From Lactuca virosa (lineage: Eukaryota; Streptophyta; Magnoliopsida; Asterales; Asteraceae): a DNA stretch of 64,000 nucleotides. A model generated the notes under the pieces. That model worked only from the letters and a program-made list of their open reading frames with translations, was not told the origin of the DNA and searched no databases. The stretch lies in assembly GCA_928212115.1 (NCBI GenBank), contig CAKMRJ010003334.1, positions 106,867,029 through 106,931,028 on the forward strand, written 5' to 3'. This document shows, piece after piece, positions 1-10,892 of the stretch. Positions within the stretch are counted from its first letter, which is position 1. Each line of letters opens with the position of its first letter. Position numbers and translations under genes: made by a program.

Positions 1-1576
1 TAAGAAAATGAGGAGTGAAAGTGATTTTCGGCTGGAAACTTGTTCTTATATACCCGGTCAAAAAGGGCTGCAACCCATAATGCCTTAAAAAATAAAGCCC
101 AATACCCCAAAACTTTATTAAAAATAAAAACATTTTGAGGACAAAAACAAAGTAAAATAAGAAGAAAATAATAAAGTAGAATAAAAATAAAAACAATTTC
201 TAAAATTAAACTAAAAAAAATTTATCAAAATAAAAAATAAAAATAAAATTGAAATTGAAGAAAAATAAAACTTATTTCACCTTAACTAACATTAAAAATA
301 TTTTTTGAGACACTCGGATCAATGTTATTAGACAGCATTACTCCGTTTATCGATATTTCTATCTTCATGTCTATGTCTGGTCGATCGCCGGTATTGTGGT
401 CCACTTAAACATGAAGGTTGTGAAAAATTTAGGACATACTATAAGTGACAAGACATTAGATCCTATGAGCTTAGATAATATTCCTAAAAGACCATACAAC
501 TGACGATGACCAAAGGTATTGTTGTCTACCTAAATTGAGCAGCGAGATCTACAGACAACCTATAAAATGTTCAATTTTAATTGTATTAAAACGTGTTTCC
601 CGCTTCTTGATATACCCTAATAATCAAGGTCTTCCAGAATACTCCTTACTTCAGATGAGCAGACAATTATTAAGGAAGAAGTCGGATTTAAAATGCATAT
701 GTCATACACTCAGGTCAGATCTTCCAATCACGCAGAGAGTGAAACATATGACTAACTAGAGTTTAAAGGGATTGAGAAGAAGAAGGTTGCATATGTTGTG
801 TACCAGGTTGGATTGTTAATCACACAAAGGAGACATCATATGGCTAACAGATAGGAAGAATAGCATAAAAGGAGATGCAGAGAGATAGAGTTGCATATGT
901 TGCATTCCAGGTCGGATCTCTTCCAATCAGCAGAGGAAGCAACATATGACTAATACATAGAAAGAAAGAAAATAATTTTCTACAGACCTAATTTATCGGA
1001 ATTCCCCAGTTGCCCCGTCAATACCGGAATTAAGGACAAAGTCCGCACATCGAGGAAAAGTTAATCCACAGTTCTAGATACAGATTATTTAATGTATCCG
1101 CAGATTTTCATGTATATATGTTTCTGCTCAACCTACCCAAGCGTCGTATTGTCAGACCAAATGGAACTATCTAGGTCAAGATTTGTCAGGTCTCTAGATT
1201 CCTTAAGTTCATCTGATCCTAGTCAAGTCCATTTTTAAAAACTTTTGTGCCTACCGGCGCATCGAACACAGAGCTTAGACAATTCGACTTTGGCACCTTA
1301 CACAGATTCAGATTGTCTGTTATCACATAATTATATCACTTCCCAACACATCACCTACAAACAGAAACATATTAACAACATATTTTTGTTTTTCTGATTT
1401 TCTAATGTTTTTTGGAATATTTTATGAAAAAAATAAAACAGAAATAACACTATTTTTGGATTTTTTAATTTTTTAATTTTTTTTGTTTGGTTTTTGTTTA
1501 TTTCTCCCCCTAAATTTGTGCATGGGTGAGAATGAAATTAAAATGCGCAAATTTAAACTAACCTGACGCAAAAAAA
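1..1576 (-). other. AT-rich 3' noncoding part of C1
   Basis: No credible gene. Downstream of the pol stop (minus strand) there is a purine-rich tract, read as AGGGGGAGA at 1501-1515, like the polypurine tract of C2, but no LTR follows it here. Bases 100-300 are almost pure A/T. Three related inverted-repeat units lie at 690-955. A short open frame at 535-759 overlaps these repeats and has no recognisable protein features. Confidence 0.6.
691..952. repeat. Three spaced hairpin-forming repeat units
   Basis: Units at about 691-755, 787-852 and 890-952, roughly 100 bp apart, share a left arm like gcatatgttg, a centre like ccaggtcggat and ttccaatca, and a right arm like caacatatgact. In the third unit the arms catatgttgc (894-903) and gcaacatatg (939-948) are perfectly complementary. 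The other two have shorter matching arms. Confidence 0.65.
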
Positions 1577-3088
1577 TTAGTCCTCAAAATGTAGCATTTT
1601 CAAAAAGCTCACAAGCACATCGAATCGAGCTTTGTTAAACGGCTTTGTAAACACATCCACTACATTATTAGCAGTAGGAACCTGTTCCAGCCGAATGAGC
1701 GAACGCTCATAACAATCTCTGATGAAATGAATTTTGATATCAATGTGCTTGGTTTTGGAATGTTGGACTGAATTTTTAGCAATCTGAATTGCAGCCTCAT
1801 TATCACACAATATAGGGGTTTCTAAATAAGTCAAACCGTAATCCAACAGCGGATGTTGGATCCATATAACTTGAGAGCAACAAGCAGAGGCAGAAACATA
1901 TTCTGCTTCTGCTGTTGAGGTTGAGACGGTGTGCTGTTTCTTGCACTGCCAAGACACTAGCCGGTCACCAAGGAATTGACACCCTCCGAACGTAGATTTC
2001 CTGTCAAGCTCACAGCCTCCATAATTACTGTCAGAAAATGCATATAAATCAAATTCAGAATTTTTCAGATACCAAAGACCCAATTTTAGGCTGCCTTTGA
2101 GGTACCGAAAGATTCTTTTGACAGCAATAAGATGTGAAAATTTAGGATTAGCTTGATAACGTGCACATTGACAAACTACAAACATGATGTCTGGTCGGCT
2201 TGCGGTTAGATACATCAACGAACCGATCATTGATCTGTAGTGAGTTTGATCTACAGATTCGCCATCAGTATCTGGAGTCAGCAGGGGTCTCTCGGCCATT
2301 GGTGGCAAAGCAGGTTTTGCATCTTGAAACCCGAACTTCTCAAGTATATCCTCCACATACTTTTCTTGATGGAGCAGGATCTCGGTTGATCTTTGTTGCA
2401 CCTGAAGCCCCAAAAACATGGTTATTTCGCCTAACGAGCTCATCTCGAACCTCTTTTTCATCACTCCTTCGAACTCTTTGCAAAGCTGTGGATTTGTAGA
2501 CCCGAAGATAATGTCGTCAACATAGATCTGGACTAGAATCTGATCATTACCCACATGCTTGATGAACAAAGTTTGATCGATAGTGCCGCGAGAATATCCA
2601 TGTTTGAGCAAGTGCTTTGCGAGAGTTGCATACCACGCTCGAGGAGCTTGATGTAACCCATAAAATGCCTTGTCCAACTTGTAGACATAATTCGAAAACT
2701 TCGAGTTAACAAACCCAGGGGGTTGATCAACATAGATTTCTTCCTTCACTTTGCCATACAAGAAAGTTGTCTTGACATCCATCTGATAAACAGTGAAGTT
2801 CATGTAGAAAGCGTATGCAAGGAAGAAACGAATAGCCTCCAAGCGAGCTACCGGAGCATCAACCTCGGTGTAGTCAAGACCCTCGATCTGTCTAAACCCA
2901 CGAACCACCAATATCGCCTTATTGCGCACTATGACTCCGAAATCATCTTGCTTATTGCGGTATACCCAACGTGTGTCAAGAGACTTTTTGCCCTTAGGAA
3001 GTTCAACCAGCGTCCAAACCCCGAGCTTTTCAAATTGATTTAACTCTTCGTGCATAGCATGTACCCAGTTGGGCTCATTCAAAGCCAT
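1577..3088 (-). CDS. C1 reverse transcriptase and RNase H
   Basis: About 503 residues open to a stop, the C-terminal part of a copia polyprotein. RVT_2 motifs: MDVKTTFL with the first Asp (about residue 104), YGLHQAPRAW, and the YVDD catalytic box at 189-192. RNase H follows: FSDSNYGGCELDRKS (D353), TAEAEY (E394/396), LCDNEAA (D429), and the HSKTKHIDIK end typical of copia RNase H. This is the longest intact domain block of C1 and retains the visible catalytic residues. The start given is only the first Met of the open stretch; natural translation would come from gag-pol. Confidence 0.9.
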   Translation of the reverse strand: MALNEPNWVHAMHEELNQFEKLGVWTLVELPKGKKSLDTRWVYRNKQDDFGVIVRNKAILVVRGFRQIEGLDYTEVDAPVARLEAIRFFLAYAFYMNFTVYQMDVKTTFLYGKVKEEIYVDQPPGFVNSKFSNYVYKLDKAFYGLHQAPRAWYATLAKHLLKHGYSRGTIDQTLFIKHVGNDQILVQIYVDDIIFGSTNPQLCKEFEGVMKKRFEMSSLGEITMFLGLQVQQRSTEILLHQEKYVEDILEKFGFQDAKPALPPMAERPLLTPDTDGESVDQTHYRSMIGSLMYLTASRPDIMFVVCQCARYQANPKFSHLIAVKRIFRYLKGSLKLGLWYLKNSEFDLYAFSDSNYGGCELDRKSTFGGCQFLGDRLVSWQCKKQHTVSTSTAEAEYVSASACCSQVIWIQHPLLDYGLTYLETPILCDNEAAIQIAKNSVQHSKTKHIDIKIHFIRDCYERSLIRLEQVPTANNVVDVFTKPFNKARFDVLVSFLKMLHFED

Positions 3089-3667
3089 TTCAACGTTCTT
3101 TGGCTCTATTTGAGAGATAAAGCAAGAATAGAGACATGTATTAACATCTCCACTCTGGCTTCTTGTTCTAACACCATCACCCAGCTGGCCAATGACATTA
3201 TCGATCGGATGATCGCGTTGAATTCAGGAAGGTATCTCCTGGCTGATGTCATTGAGTGAAACGGGAAGATTGTGAATGTTGATAACTCCTTCATTTGCTG
3301 AATGATCCACTTCAGATGAACATGTCTCATTAGTAGGATCTGCCATAAACTCATTTGCAATCTGCTCAGGAAAGACAAGTTCCATAAAAGATTGAGTAAC
3401 AGCGGAAGCATCTCGGGACATGAACTCTCTTTCATCAGGAGTAAGAGGAGTGACATCAGCATCTGGAGCTTGTTGATGACTTGGAGATTCTGGACAAGTA
3501 ATTGGAACAGATGAATCCACCGTAGGAATTGCAGGAGACACTATCGGCGATCTGTAAACAACGTCTTCGTCTTGATCTTCAGGTACAAACTTCGAACCAG
3601 AAGTAGAGCCAGAAAAACTATCTGAACACATATTGAACGATTTGAACAAAGATGTGTAATCAAACAG
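3089..3667 (-). pseudogene. C1 integrase-RT linker, frame-broken
   Basis: Ser/Pro/Glu-rich sequence between integrase and RT is open at 3224-3649, then continues in another frame (3106-3260) with a motif like ALNSGRYLLADVIE on the opposite strand only as a shadow. Low complexity and position match the variable C-terminal integrase/linker region of copia polyproteins. No catalytic motif is expected here. Confidence 0.6.
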
Positions 3668-4495
3668 CTAATCAGGACCCACTCTAGCATCCATTTCGTT
3701 CTCCTCCAACCAGCGCACATCGAAGGATTCTAAAATTTGCTTTGTTCTTTTGTTGTAGACCCTGTACGCAGTGCGAGCAGCATACCCCACAAAATACCAG
3801 TCATCAGCTTTGGCATTAAACTTCGGGTTGGACTCCAGGTGAAGAAGGGTACATAGGCAGCCTAATACGCGGAAATGACTGACAGATGGCTTGTGACCGA
3901 ATAGAATTTCGTACGGAGTTTTCATCTGAGCTTTGTTGATCAAAACACGATTCTGAACATAGCAAGCAGTGTTGATCGCCTCAACACAAAAGAAAACTAC
4001 TAACTTTGAGTCACACAGCATCGTCCTTGCAGCATCTTGCAGCGTTCGATTCCTCTGTTCAGCAACACCGTTTTGCTGAGGCGTGCGAACTGAACTGTAT
4101 TGACGCACAATTCCCTTTTCTGCACAAAAGTGATCAAGAACTGCATTCTTGAATTCTGTTCCATTATCAGTACGAAGCGCCTTCACCCGGTTATTTGTTT
4201 GGTTCTCTATCATTACGATGAACTTTTTGATCAGATCAGATACCCCAGCTTTGTTGGATAAGAAGAAAACCCACGTGAAATGCGAGAAGTCATCAATCAC
4301 AACTAGACAATATGAATTCCTGTTGATGCTTAGGACATTGACCGGACCAAATAAGTCCATGTGCAATAATTGGAGCACCTGAATGATTGAATTGACCTGT
4401 TTTGGCAGGTGTGGTTTCCTGTGATGCTTTCCCTGGGCACATGACACACACTTTTCAAATGTTATGAAGTCTCTGACAGGCAGGCCCCACACCAT
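3668..4495 (-). pseudogene. C1 integrase
   Basis: Catalytic core of a copia integrase. Visible: the CVSCAQGK end of the HHCC zinc domain (C16, C19), LLHMDLFGP (first Asp, D47), RTDNGTEF (D110), and TPQQNGVAEQRNRTL (Glu, E146), so the DDE triad is present. It is followed by GAYVQN-like and FGHKPSVSHFRVLGC motifs usual for this family. A nonsense codon upstream (near 4546) separates it from the rest of the zinc domain, so the polyprotein is interrupted. Confidence 0.88.
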
Positions 4496-4515
4496 TTCAT
4501 TTTTAGCAAGACGAT

Positions 4516-4944
4516 TCAGATTCTTAGCGTTCGCATGACCGAGTTGCTATTCATGTCGATGATGTATGCATTTCCATCCCGCTTTGATTTAATAAGAATC
4601 CACTCATCTGGGATGACAATGCCCGACTTTAAGATCAGACACTCTTTATCAGTAAAATGCGTTGAATAACCCTTGTCGCAAATCTGAGAGACGCTCAACA
4701 AGCTATGCTTTAACTCGAGAGCATAGTTGACATTCTTGAAACTCAGCACTCCGTTCGTCACAGTTCCTCGCTGAGTGATTTTTCCGCCTTCTCCGCCCAC
4801 AAAGGAAACAAATCCCCCATTAAAAGTCTGAATGTCATTCAACTGGAAGATGTCTCCTGTCATATGCCGGGAGCAACTGCTGTCGACATACCAAGGTATG
4901 ACGACATTCCTCCGCAACTGTCCCTTCAAAATGAGCGGGATCAT
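4516..4944 (-). pseudogene. C1 protease and GAG-pre-integrase region
   Basis: Contains WYVDSSCSRHMTG, the copia aspartic protease active site, with the usual D-S-G changed to D-S-S, then the NYALELKHSLLSVSQICDKGY segment typical of the protease C-terminal half, and KSKRDGNAYIID leading toward the HHCC domain. The Asp is retained, but the Gly change and the downstream stop make activity unlikely. Confidence 0.82.
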
Positions 4945-5105
4945 TTAGATTTGGGGACCCAGGTCATTACTTTCCTGGGTTGACCCTTTACGATCATAGA
5001 TTTATCTTTTGAAACATTTGATTTTGAATCATCATGTAAAGCACTTTTAGAGGATGAGGATGATTGGTTGGAAGTTAATTTGGGCAACCACTGGTATTTA
5101 GGTTT

Positions 5106-7892
5106 CTAAAAAATCACTGGTGTTTTTGAAGTATTTTTCTTTTTAGTTTGCTTTGAGCATGTGGATTTTCTACCAGAAGTGGTTGAAGATCCAGATTCAC
5201 TCTTTGACGAAACCGACCTCGGCTTAGCCGAGCTCGATTTTGGCAAACTGTTTGTGTTTTTGTTGTTGAAAACATGTTTGTTCTTTTGAAAAACTGCAAT
5301 TTTCTTGTTTTGATTAGCCTTACAATCATCATCTCGAGGATGAGATCTCGAGGACTTTCTAGTTAAAGACCTTCCTCGAGACTCGTTCTCTCCTCTTTGA
5401 GACGAAAAATACACAAATACCCTATTAGGACAATTCCTAGCAATGTGACCGGCATTACCACAGTTAAAACAAATCTGCTTATTATTATTGTAACTGGTAC
5501 TGCCTTTGTCTGATTTACATTCTTTACTGATACCCTTACTTGTTCCACAAGAACATGTGCAAGAATCAGATTGTGTGATAGGTGAGGGTGAATCCGGTTG
5601 TATGATTGGTGAAGTGGATGTGCTTGAAACAGGAACATCAGGATTATCAAACAAATCATCAAATATGTCAAAAAAAATTAAATCAACATGATCTGAGGCA
5701 GAAGTATCACAAGATGTATCATTGATTTTAACATCAGAAACAAAAGAGTTATTATTTGAAACAGAAACAGCAAATTCAGAAACTTTTTTGTTTTCAGAAA
5801 CACATCCTGCAGCTTCTTGCTTTGATTGACTTAAAGATTGATCTGCATGGGAAGTAGAAACATTAGTATTTTCGACATTAATACTACCTTCTGACACAAA
5901 TCCATATTTAAGAAATGGCTCTCTGTCCTTTTCCTCTTTTGTCAAAGGGTTATTAGCATAGGTATGATTAAAAGGAGGAGGCACTTTATCATATCCTAAA
6001 CCCTTTGACTGATTCGCTTTGAATTGCAAATTATTTTCTATCATGGATGCAACTACTTCACTTGACACATCAAATTTTCTAAAAGTAAAATCTGCATTTT
6101 CAAATTTGGTTTTCAATGTGTCAAGCTCAGCAGTTACCTCAGTGAGTTGTTCAGTCACATATATATAACTCACACTCTTATTGCTATACTCTTCCTGAAG
6201 TTTTCTAAAGTCTTTGGTTTTTGTTTCTAATTCAGCCTTCAGGGGGTTCTGTCCTTTCCTAAGTTGATACTTTTCATATCTCAAGTCCTCGTTCTCTCTA
6301 CGTAATAATTCTATATGCTCAAGAAGATTTTTAACTTTATCAATGCGTGTTTGAGAACAAGAAGGCTGACTTACCTCTTTCTTCTCAAGTTCTGAAGTAG
6401 AAGATACCATAAAGGCAAACTGCAACTCCATCATCTCTTCTTCAGGATCAACTTCAGCTTCTTCCACAGGAGTATCATTGATTTTAGCCAAGTGAGCATT
6501 TTCAGGTCCTGAAATATTCAATGCCTGAATCTGGTCCTCCCAGTCAAAAGACTGAGCAACCATTGCCAGATTAGCAGTCTCACTGTTGACAGCAGCACTT
6601 CCACGACCATTTCCCAGTGGAACCATTGGTCGATCACTACTTACTCTTCTGTCTGGTTTAGGAAACTGACGAGCAAAATGACCCGGCTCGTGACAGTTGT
6701 AGCAACACAACTTTCCCTTGTTGAACCCTACTTTCTTGTCCACATTCATTCCCTAATTATTCTTTCCTGTCTTCTTAGCAAATTGCTTTGCCCTGAACAC
6801 TGCCATAGCTATCTGCCAAGTAATATCCATTTCTTCTACATCCTCTGGATGAATTTGATCCAGGTCAGCAAATGAGAGTTGAGGTGGAAGCTCTCCAGCT
6901 ACAAAAGCATTGTAGCAATTGACAAGTCCAGTGGCAAGAGCTAAGTTTTCATCGCTTTCTTTGGAATTGGGAGCAGGAACTATAACTGGTGCATTGGAGG
7001 AGGAAACAGCTTGTGGAGTAACAAAGGACTGACTTTGTGGATGAAACATAGATGATGAAGCAACAAATGGTGCAACTGATGGAGTAATGAAGGTTTGATT
7101 CTGAGGTTGTTGAACAACAAAAGCTTGACTTGGAGAGGAGGTAAAATATGAAAAAGCATTATTTGAAGAAATCCCAAGATTTGCAGTTGAGTAGGAGTTC
7201 ACATGATTAATCTCGCGTTGTTTATCATCAAGATCACAGGCTTTGATGATTTCCATTGTTTCAGCAAGACTGAGACGATTGAGATCTTTTGTCTTCTTGA
7301 TGACAGCCACATTCATATCCCACGTCTTTGGAAGTGAATTCAGCAACTTTTTGTTTATCTGAGACTTAGTCAAGTAAATACCAGCTATACTCATCTCAGT
7401 AGTGAGTGCAGTAAATCGCTGCAACTGAGCTTCCAGGGTTTCTCCAGGGATTTAATTGAACATATTGAACTTCTGTCTTAACATATCTTGACGTCTCTCT
7501 TTCATATCTTCATTTCCCTCGTAGACCTCAATTAAAGCTTCCCACAATGCTTTGGCCGAAGTGTATTCTCTAAATCCTTGAGCAATATCGGGAGATAAAG
7601 CCATAGTCAAAGTAGCCAATGCCCTTTCCTGTTCTTCAACCTTTTCGAAATCTTCATCAGTGTAATCATCATACAATTTGTCAATTACTTGTCCATTCGG
7701 AAGATTAGTAGTAATTCTGACTGGTCCTTTGAGAATGTTTCGCCAAACCTTAATATCTTTCATTTTGATGTATTTCTTGATCCTGTATTTCCATTCGGGG
7801 AACCCTTCTGCGGATAACAATCGTGGAATGCGAGTGGTTGTTCCCATGATGGAATCCAATTCATGATGAAGTGCTTGACCTTGAGAATCCAT
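5106..7892 (-). pseudogene. C1 gag, large, with two CCHC boxes and two nonsense codons
   Basis: A single reading frame of about 929 codons, broken by in-frame stops at 7452 and 6753. The start at 7892 (MDSQGQALHHELDS) is the first Met after the leader. The N-terminal part has the capsid-like motif TSAKALWEALIEVYEGNEDM. A first zinc knuckle, CYNCHEPGHFARQF, has lost its last Cys to Phe; a second, CFNCGNAGHIARNC, is intact. Between them lies a charged, heptad-like stretch (LLEHIELLRRENEDLRYEKYQ) and Ser/Asn-rich sequence. The tail is Lys/Ser-rich. Length and two knuckles are more like Sirevirus gag than Tnt1-type gag. Confidence 0.82.
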
Positions 7893-8377
7893 TTTTTTAA
7901 AAAAAAAATTTAGAATTTTTTTTGATTGAAAATGACTTGAAAAAAAAAATAAACTAAAATATCAAACAAACAGTTTGCAGTCACACGATTACGGCCGTAA
8001 ACAGGAGTTTACGGTCAGGTTTTCGATTTATGTTTCCGGTCAGCGTTTACGGTTGAGGTTGAGTTCATGGTTGAGTGGAGTTTACGGTTGAGGAGAGTTT
8101 ACGGTTGAGGGGAGTTTACGGTCAATGAAGATTGCCTGTTTACGGTTATTGAAGATATACTGTTTACGGTCACTGAAGATTGCAAGATTACAGCCGTGAA
8201 TAGGAGTTTACGGCCGTAAACTCTTGACCGTAAATGCGCAGATCTTAATGAAAACATGAATTTTAAGCAGATCTGATCCCTTTTTTCCACGAAAACACCA
8301 AATCCAGTCTCGAACAGTGATGAAACTAAGCTCCTTTGACCGAAAACGAGATTGAAAGATGATTTGACACCGGGTTT
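7893..8377 (-). repeat. C1 leader with GTTTACGG word array and palindromes
   Basis: Noncoding leader between PBS and gag. The word GTTTACGG or its complement CCGTAAAC recurs many times from 7986 to 8235. It makes a perfect 16-bp palindrome, GTTTACGGCCGTAAAC, at 8206-8221 and TTACGGCCGTAA at 7989-8000. The same word recurs inside the adjacent LTR. Confidence 0.75.
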
Positions 8378-8389
8378 GCTCTGATACCA
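8378..8389 (-). promoter_or_regulatory. C1 primer-binding site (initiator Met tRNA)
   Basis: The minus strand reads TGGTATCAGAGC, the standard complement of the 3' end of plant initiator methionine tRNA, two bases from the LTR edge. It fixes element orientation and the LTR boundary at 8392. Confidence 0.92.
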
Positions 8390-8391
8390 AT

Positions 8392-8736
8392 TGTAAGGTC
8401 CTAGAAACAGGATCTTAACCAGTGATCAAGCAATCTAACAATCAAACAAGATAAGAATTTAGTAGAAGAAGAATGAACCAAAGCTTGCACACGTTTATAT
8501 CAGAAAATGTCTAGTACAACTCTGACAATGACCGTAAACTCAGTGGACCATCAACAACTACCAACTGACTCAGACACATCCTATATATAGGGGGGAAAAC
8601 TTGGCCGTAAACCTGTTTACGACCGTAAACATACTCTGGCCGTAAACACACCAACATACTTCAATTACAAGACTCCTAACACAAAAGACCTATACATCAA
8701 TTAGCCTAGCCCAAACCATTAACTAGACCCTTCACA
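8392..8736 (-). repeat. C1 5' LTR (345 bp)
   Basis: On the plus strand it starts TGTAAGGTCC next to the PBS and ends GACCCTTCACA, so it has TG...CA termini with inverted ends. A TATA-like ctatatatag lies at 8581-8590. CCGTAAAC words occur at about 8528 and 8603-8648, including the palindrome GTTTACGACCGTAAAC-like arrangement at 8615-8630. Confidence 0.8.
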
Positions 8737-8779
8737 ATGTTAATTACAATCATGGTTCTTCGAGGCTTATGCATGTACA

Positions 8780-8832
<53 letters not shown>

Positions 8833-8973
8833 CTTATAAACTTAATGCTCATATGACTTTCAAATGTTTTATTGCAATATGGTTATATCTTACATTGTGG
8901 ATATACTTGTATTCAAGACTCCTTATACTAGGTTTGACCCTAATTTTTCTAGTTGTGACATCATCCCCCCGTT
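8737..8973 (-). repeat. G1 3' LTR fragment and polypurine tract
   Basis: On the minus strand the tract AACGGGGGGATGA (8961-8973) is followed by TGTCACAACTAG, the start of a gypsy LTR. The LTR is cut at 8737 by the C1 insertion. Confidence 0.75.
8782..8831. repeat. (TA)n microsatellite
   Basis: About 50 bp of uninterrupted TA dinucleotides within the G1 LTR fragment. Open frames through it are artefacts of the repeat. Confidence 0.95.
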
Positions 8974-9021
8974 AGAGGGAATTTCATCCCAAAATTTGTT
9001 TTGGATTAGCCTTCAAGATCT

Positions 9022-9318
9022 ATGGAAAAGATAGGGGTATTTGTGCATCATCTGATCTTCGCATTCCCAGGTGAATTTTGGTCCTCATTTGACGCCCCAT
9101 CGGACCTTCACAATAGGAATACGACTTTGCTTGATTTGTTTCACTTCTCTATCCATGATTTCAGCTGGCTCCTCAACGAAATGGAGATTTTCATTCACTT
9201 CAATTTCGTCGAGTGGGACAACGAGGGTCCCGTCAAATAAGCATTTCTTTAGATTTGATACATGAAAGGCAGGGTGTACATTGTTGAGTTCTGGTGGTAA
9301 GTGCAGCTTGAAAGCCAC
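9022..9318 (-). pseudogene. G1 integrase C-terminus and chromodomain-like tail
   Basis: LPPELNNVHPAFHVSNLKKC is the conserved end of gypsy integrase. It is followed by REVKQIKQSRIPIVKVRW and, after an in-frame stop near 9085, by a FTWECEDQMMHKYP segment characteristic of plant chromovirus tails. These tails are known in the family to steer integration to particular chromatin; that role is inferred by homology only. Confidence 0.8.
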
Positions 9319-9365
9319 CGGACCGATCGTGGCAAGGATCTCGAAGGGTCCGATGTATCTTGGAT

Positions 9366-9944
9366 TTAAATTTCCCGGATTCCAAAGCGTATCATCCCTT
9401 TCCAGGGAGAGACCTTTAGTAATACGCGATCACCGACTTGAAATTCCAGAGGTTTTCGTCGTCTGTCAGCGTAACTTTTCTGTCGATCTCTAGATGCCTT
9501 AAGTCTTCCTCTAATCTGGATAATATTCTCAATGGGTTCCCTGATGATCTCGGGTCCTGTAAGAGTGCTATCTGGTACCTGTCCCTTTGTCAGTTGGGTG
9601 TCTCCTACCTCTGCCCAACAGAGAGGTGATCGGCATTTTCGTCCATAAAGGTCCTCAAAAGGAGCGACTTTGATACTTGTGTGATAGCTATTGTTGTACG
9701 AGAATTCCACCAGTGGCAAGTAGGCATCCCAAGCCTTGCCGAAATCTATCACACAAGCCCTTAACATGTCCTCCAATGTTTGGATGGTCCTCTCCTTCAG
9801 TCCATCAGTCTGGGGATGGTAGGCGGTGCTCATATCGAGCAGAGTTCCCAACGACTTCTGTAGAGACTGCCAAAACCTAGAGGTAAACCTACTATCTCTG
9901 TCCGAGATAATAGATATTGGCACTCCAGGTAGCAATCTTTGCAT
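9366..9944 (-). pseudogene. G1 integrase core, missing first catalytic Asp
   Basis: Contains SDRDSRFTSRFW (second Asp), AYHPQTDGLKERTIQTLED (Glu), VEFSYNNSYHTSI, LYGRKCRSPLCW and the GDRVLLKVSPWKG domain, all standard for Ty3-gypsy integrase. The N-terminal part of the core, with the first catalytic Asp (normally an MDF-type motif), is absent: the preceding zinc-domain sequence joins directly to LLPGVPISIISD. An internal deletion of very roughly 80 codons is inferred. Confidence 0.85.
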
Positions 9945-10605
9945 TCATATTCATCCACCAATAATGTTGTCTAAGATCCAGGTACATTTTATCAGAGTCG
10001 GGATGGACGGAGTACCTCGTTTTGTGTGCTTCATTCATAACCACATCTCTAAACCCATCGAACTTCGGTGTCCAGATCCGTTCCATAAAGTAGTAAGCCC
10101 CGTCCTCTCTAATGGTTAGGTTCTTATCCATTCCACGCAAGCCTTTGTTTGCGACGTTTTCTGGTTTCAAGGCTCCTAGCTGAGCCTCCCTGATTTGTGA
10201 AGACAAATGGGAATGGATGGTCATCGATAGTGTTCTCACTCGGCGACCCGAGTATTATTTTATGCTTAAGGCATCGGCCACCTCATTAGCCTTGCCTGGA
10301 TGATACCTGATCTCGCATTCATATTCGTTCAGCAGCTCTACCCATCGCTGATGTCTCATGTTTAGTTCTTTTTGGTTCAGGATGTGCTGGAGGATTTTGT
10401 GGTCTGTGAAAATGGTGCACTTTGTCCCGTAGAGGTAGTTCCTCCAAATTTTTAGAGCGAAGACCATGGCTCCCAGCTCGAGATCGTGAGTGGTATAGTT
10501 CACTTCATTGATTTTCAGTTGTCTGGATGCATAAGCTATAACTTTCCCGCGCTGCATAAGTACACAACCTAACCCTTGATTTGAAGCGTCGCAATACACC
10601 ATGAA
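9945..10605 (-). pseudogene. G1 RNase H and integrase zinc domain
   Basis: RNase H: VYCDASNQGLGCVLMQ, VIAYASRQLK, THDLELGAMVFALK, FTDHKILQHIL and the NEVADAL end. A stop at 10255 separates it, in frame, from the zinc domain (HPDSDKMYLDLRQHYWW), where the two Cys of HHCC are lost. RT coding stops abruptly at about 10603. Confidence 0.82.
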
Positions 10606-10892
10606 AAGCAAAATAATCAAATTTAGAAAATGTATATATAAAAATATACCATTGCCTCTGCCTCCCATTCTTCATCACCCATGTTGAAAGTGTTCGTTAC
10701 AGGATTAAAAATATTTCTGGTTTTGTTTTTCAGTTTCAACCAAACAACATACTTTTCTTTTAAGTAGTTATATTGGTTTTCATTTGTCTTTTGTCAACAA
10801 CAAAATTATGAGCATTTTTTCAGTTTCTACACTACCATAGTCCACGAGCTTCCTTTTGAGTCACTACCCTCCCGACCATTAGTTGTTGGTTC

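Larger units (their letters stand above)
1..8736 (-). mobile_element. Copia retrotransposon C1 (Sirevirus-like), 3' end outside window
   Basis: Read on the minus strand the order is LTR (8392-8736), initiator-Met PBS, leader, a very large gag with two CCHC boxes and a coiled region, protease, integrase, reverse transcriptase and RNase H: Ty1-copia order. The long gag suggests the Sirevirus/Maximus lineage (inference). The 3' LTR should start with TGTGAAGGG on the minus strand; I do not find it in 1-1576, so it probably lies left of the window. The right end abuts a gypsy LTR fragment. The 5 bp after the LTR are atgtt; the matching duplication would be outside. Several nonsense codons show the copy is dead. 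Confidence 0.8.
8737..10603 (-). mobile_element. Gypsy chromovirus remnant G1
   Basis: Minus-strand order RNase H, integrase zinc finger, integrase core, chromodomain-like tail, polypurine tract, 3' LTR: Ty3-gypsy order, chromovirus type. RT and everything upstream are missing beyond about 10603. C1 interrupts the 3' LTR, so G1 is older than C1. The 290 bp between 10603 and the CACTA end contain nothing I recognise. Confidence 0.82.

Noticed and set aside
535..759. 74-codon open frame
   Set aside because: It overlaps the hairpin repeat region on the strand opposite to C1 and shows no motif or plausible start context.
8769..8975. Open frame with a run of alternating Tyr and Ile
   Set aside because: It is the translation of a (TA)n microsatellite; the same holds for the frames at 11302-11573, 19066-19371 and 22825-23052.
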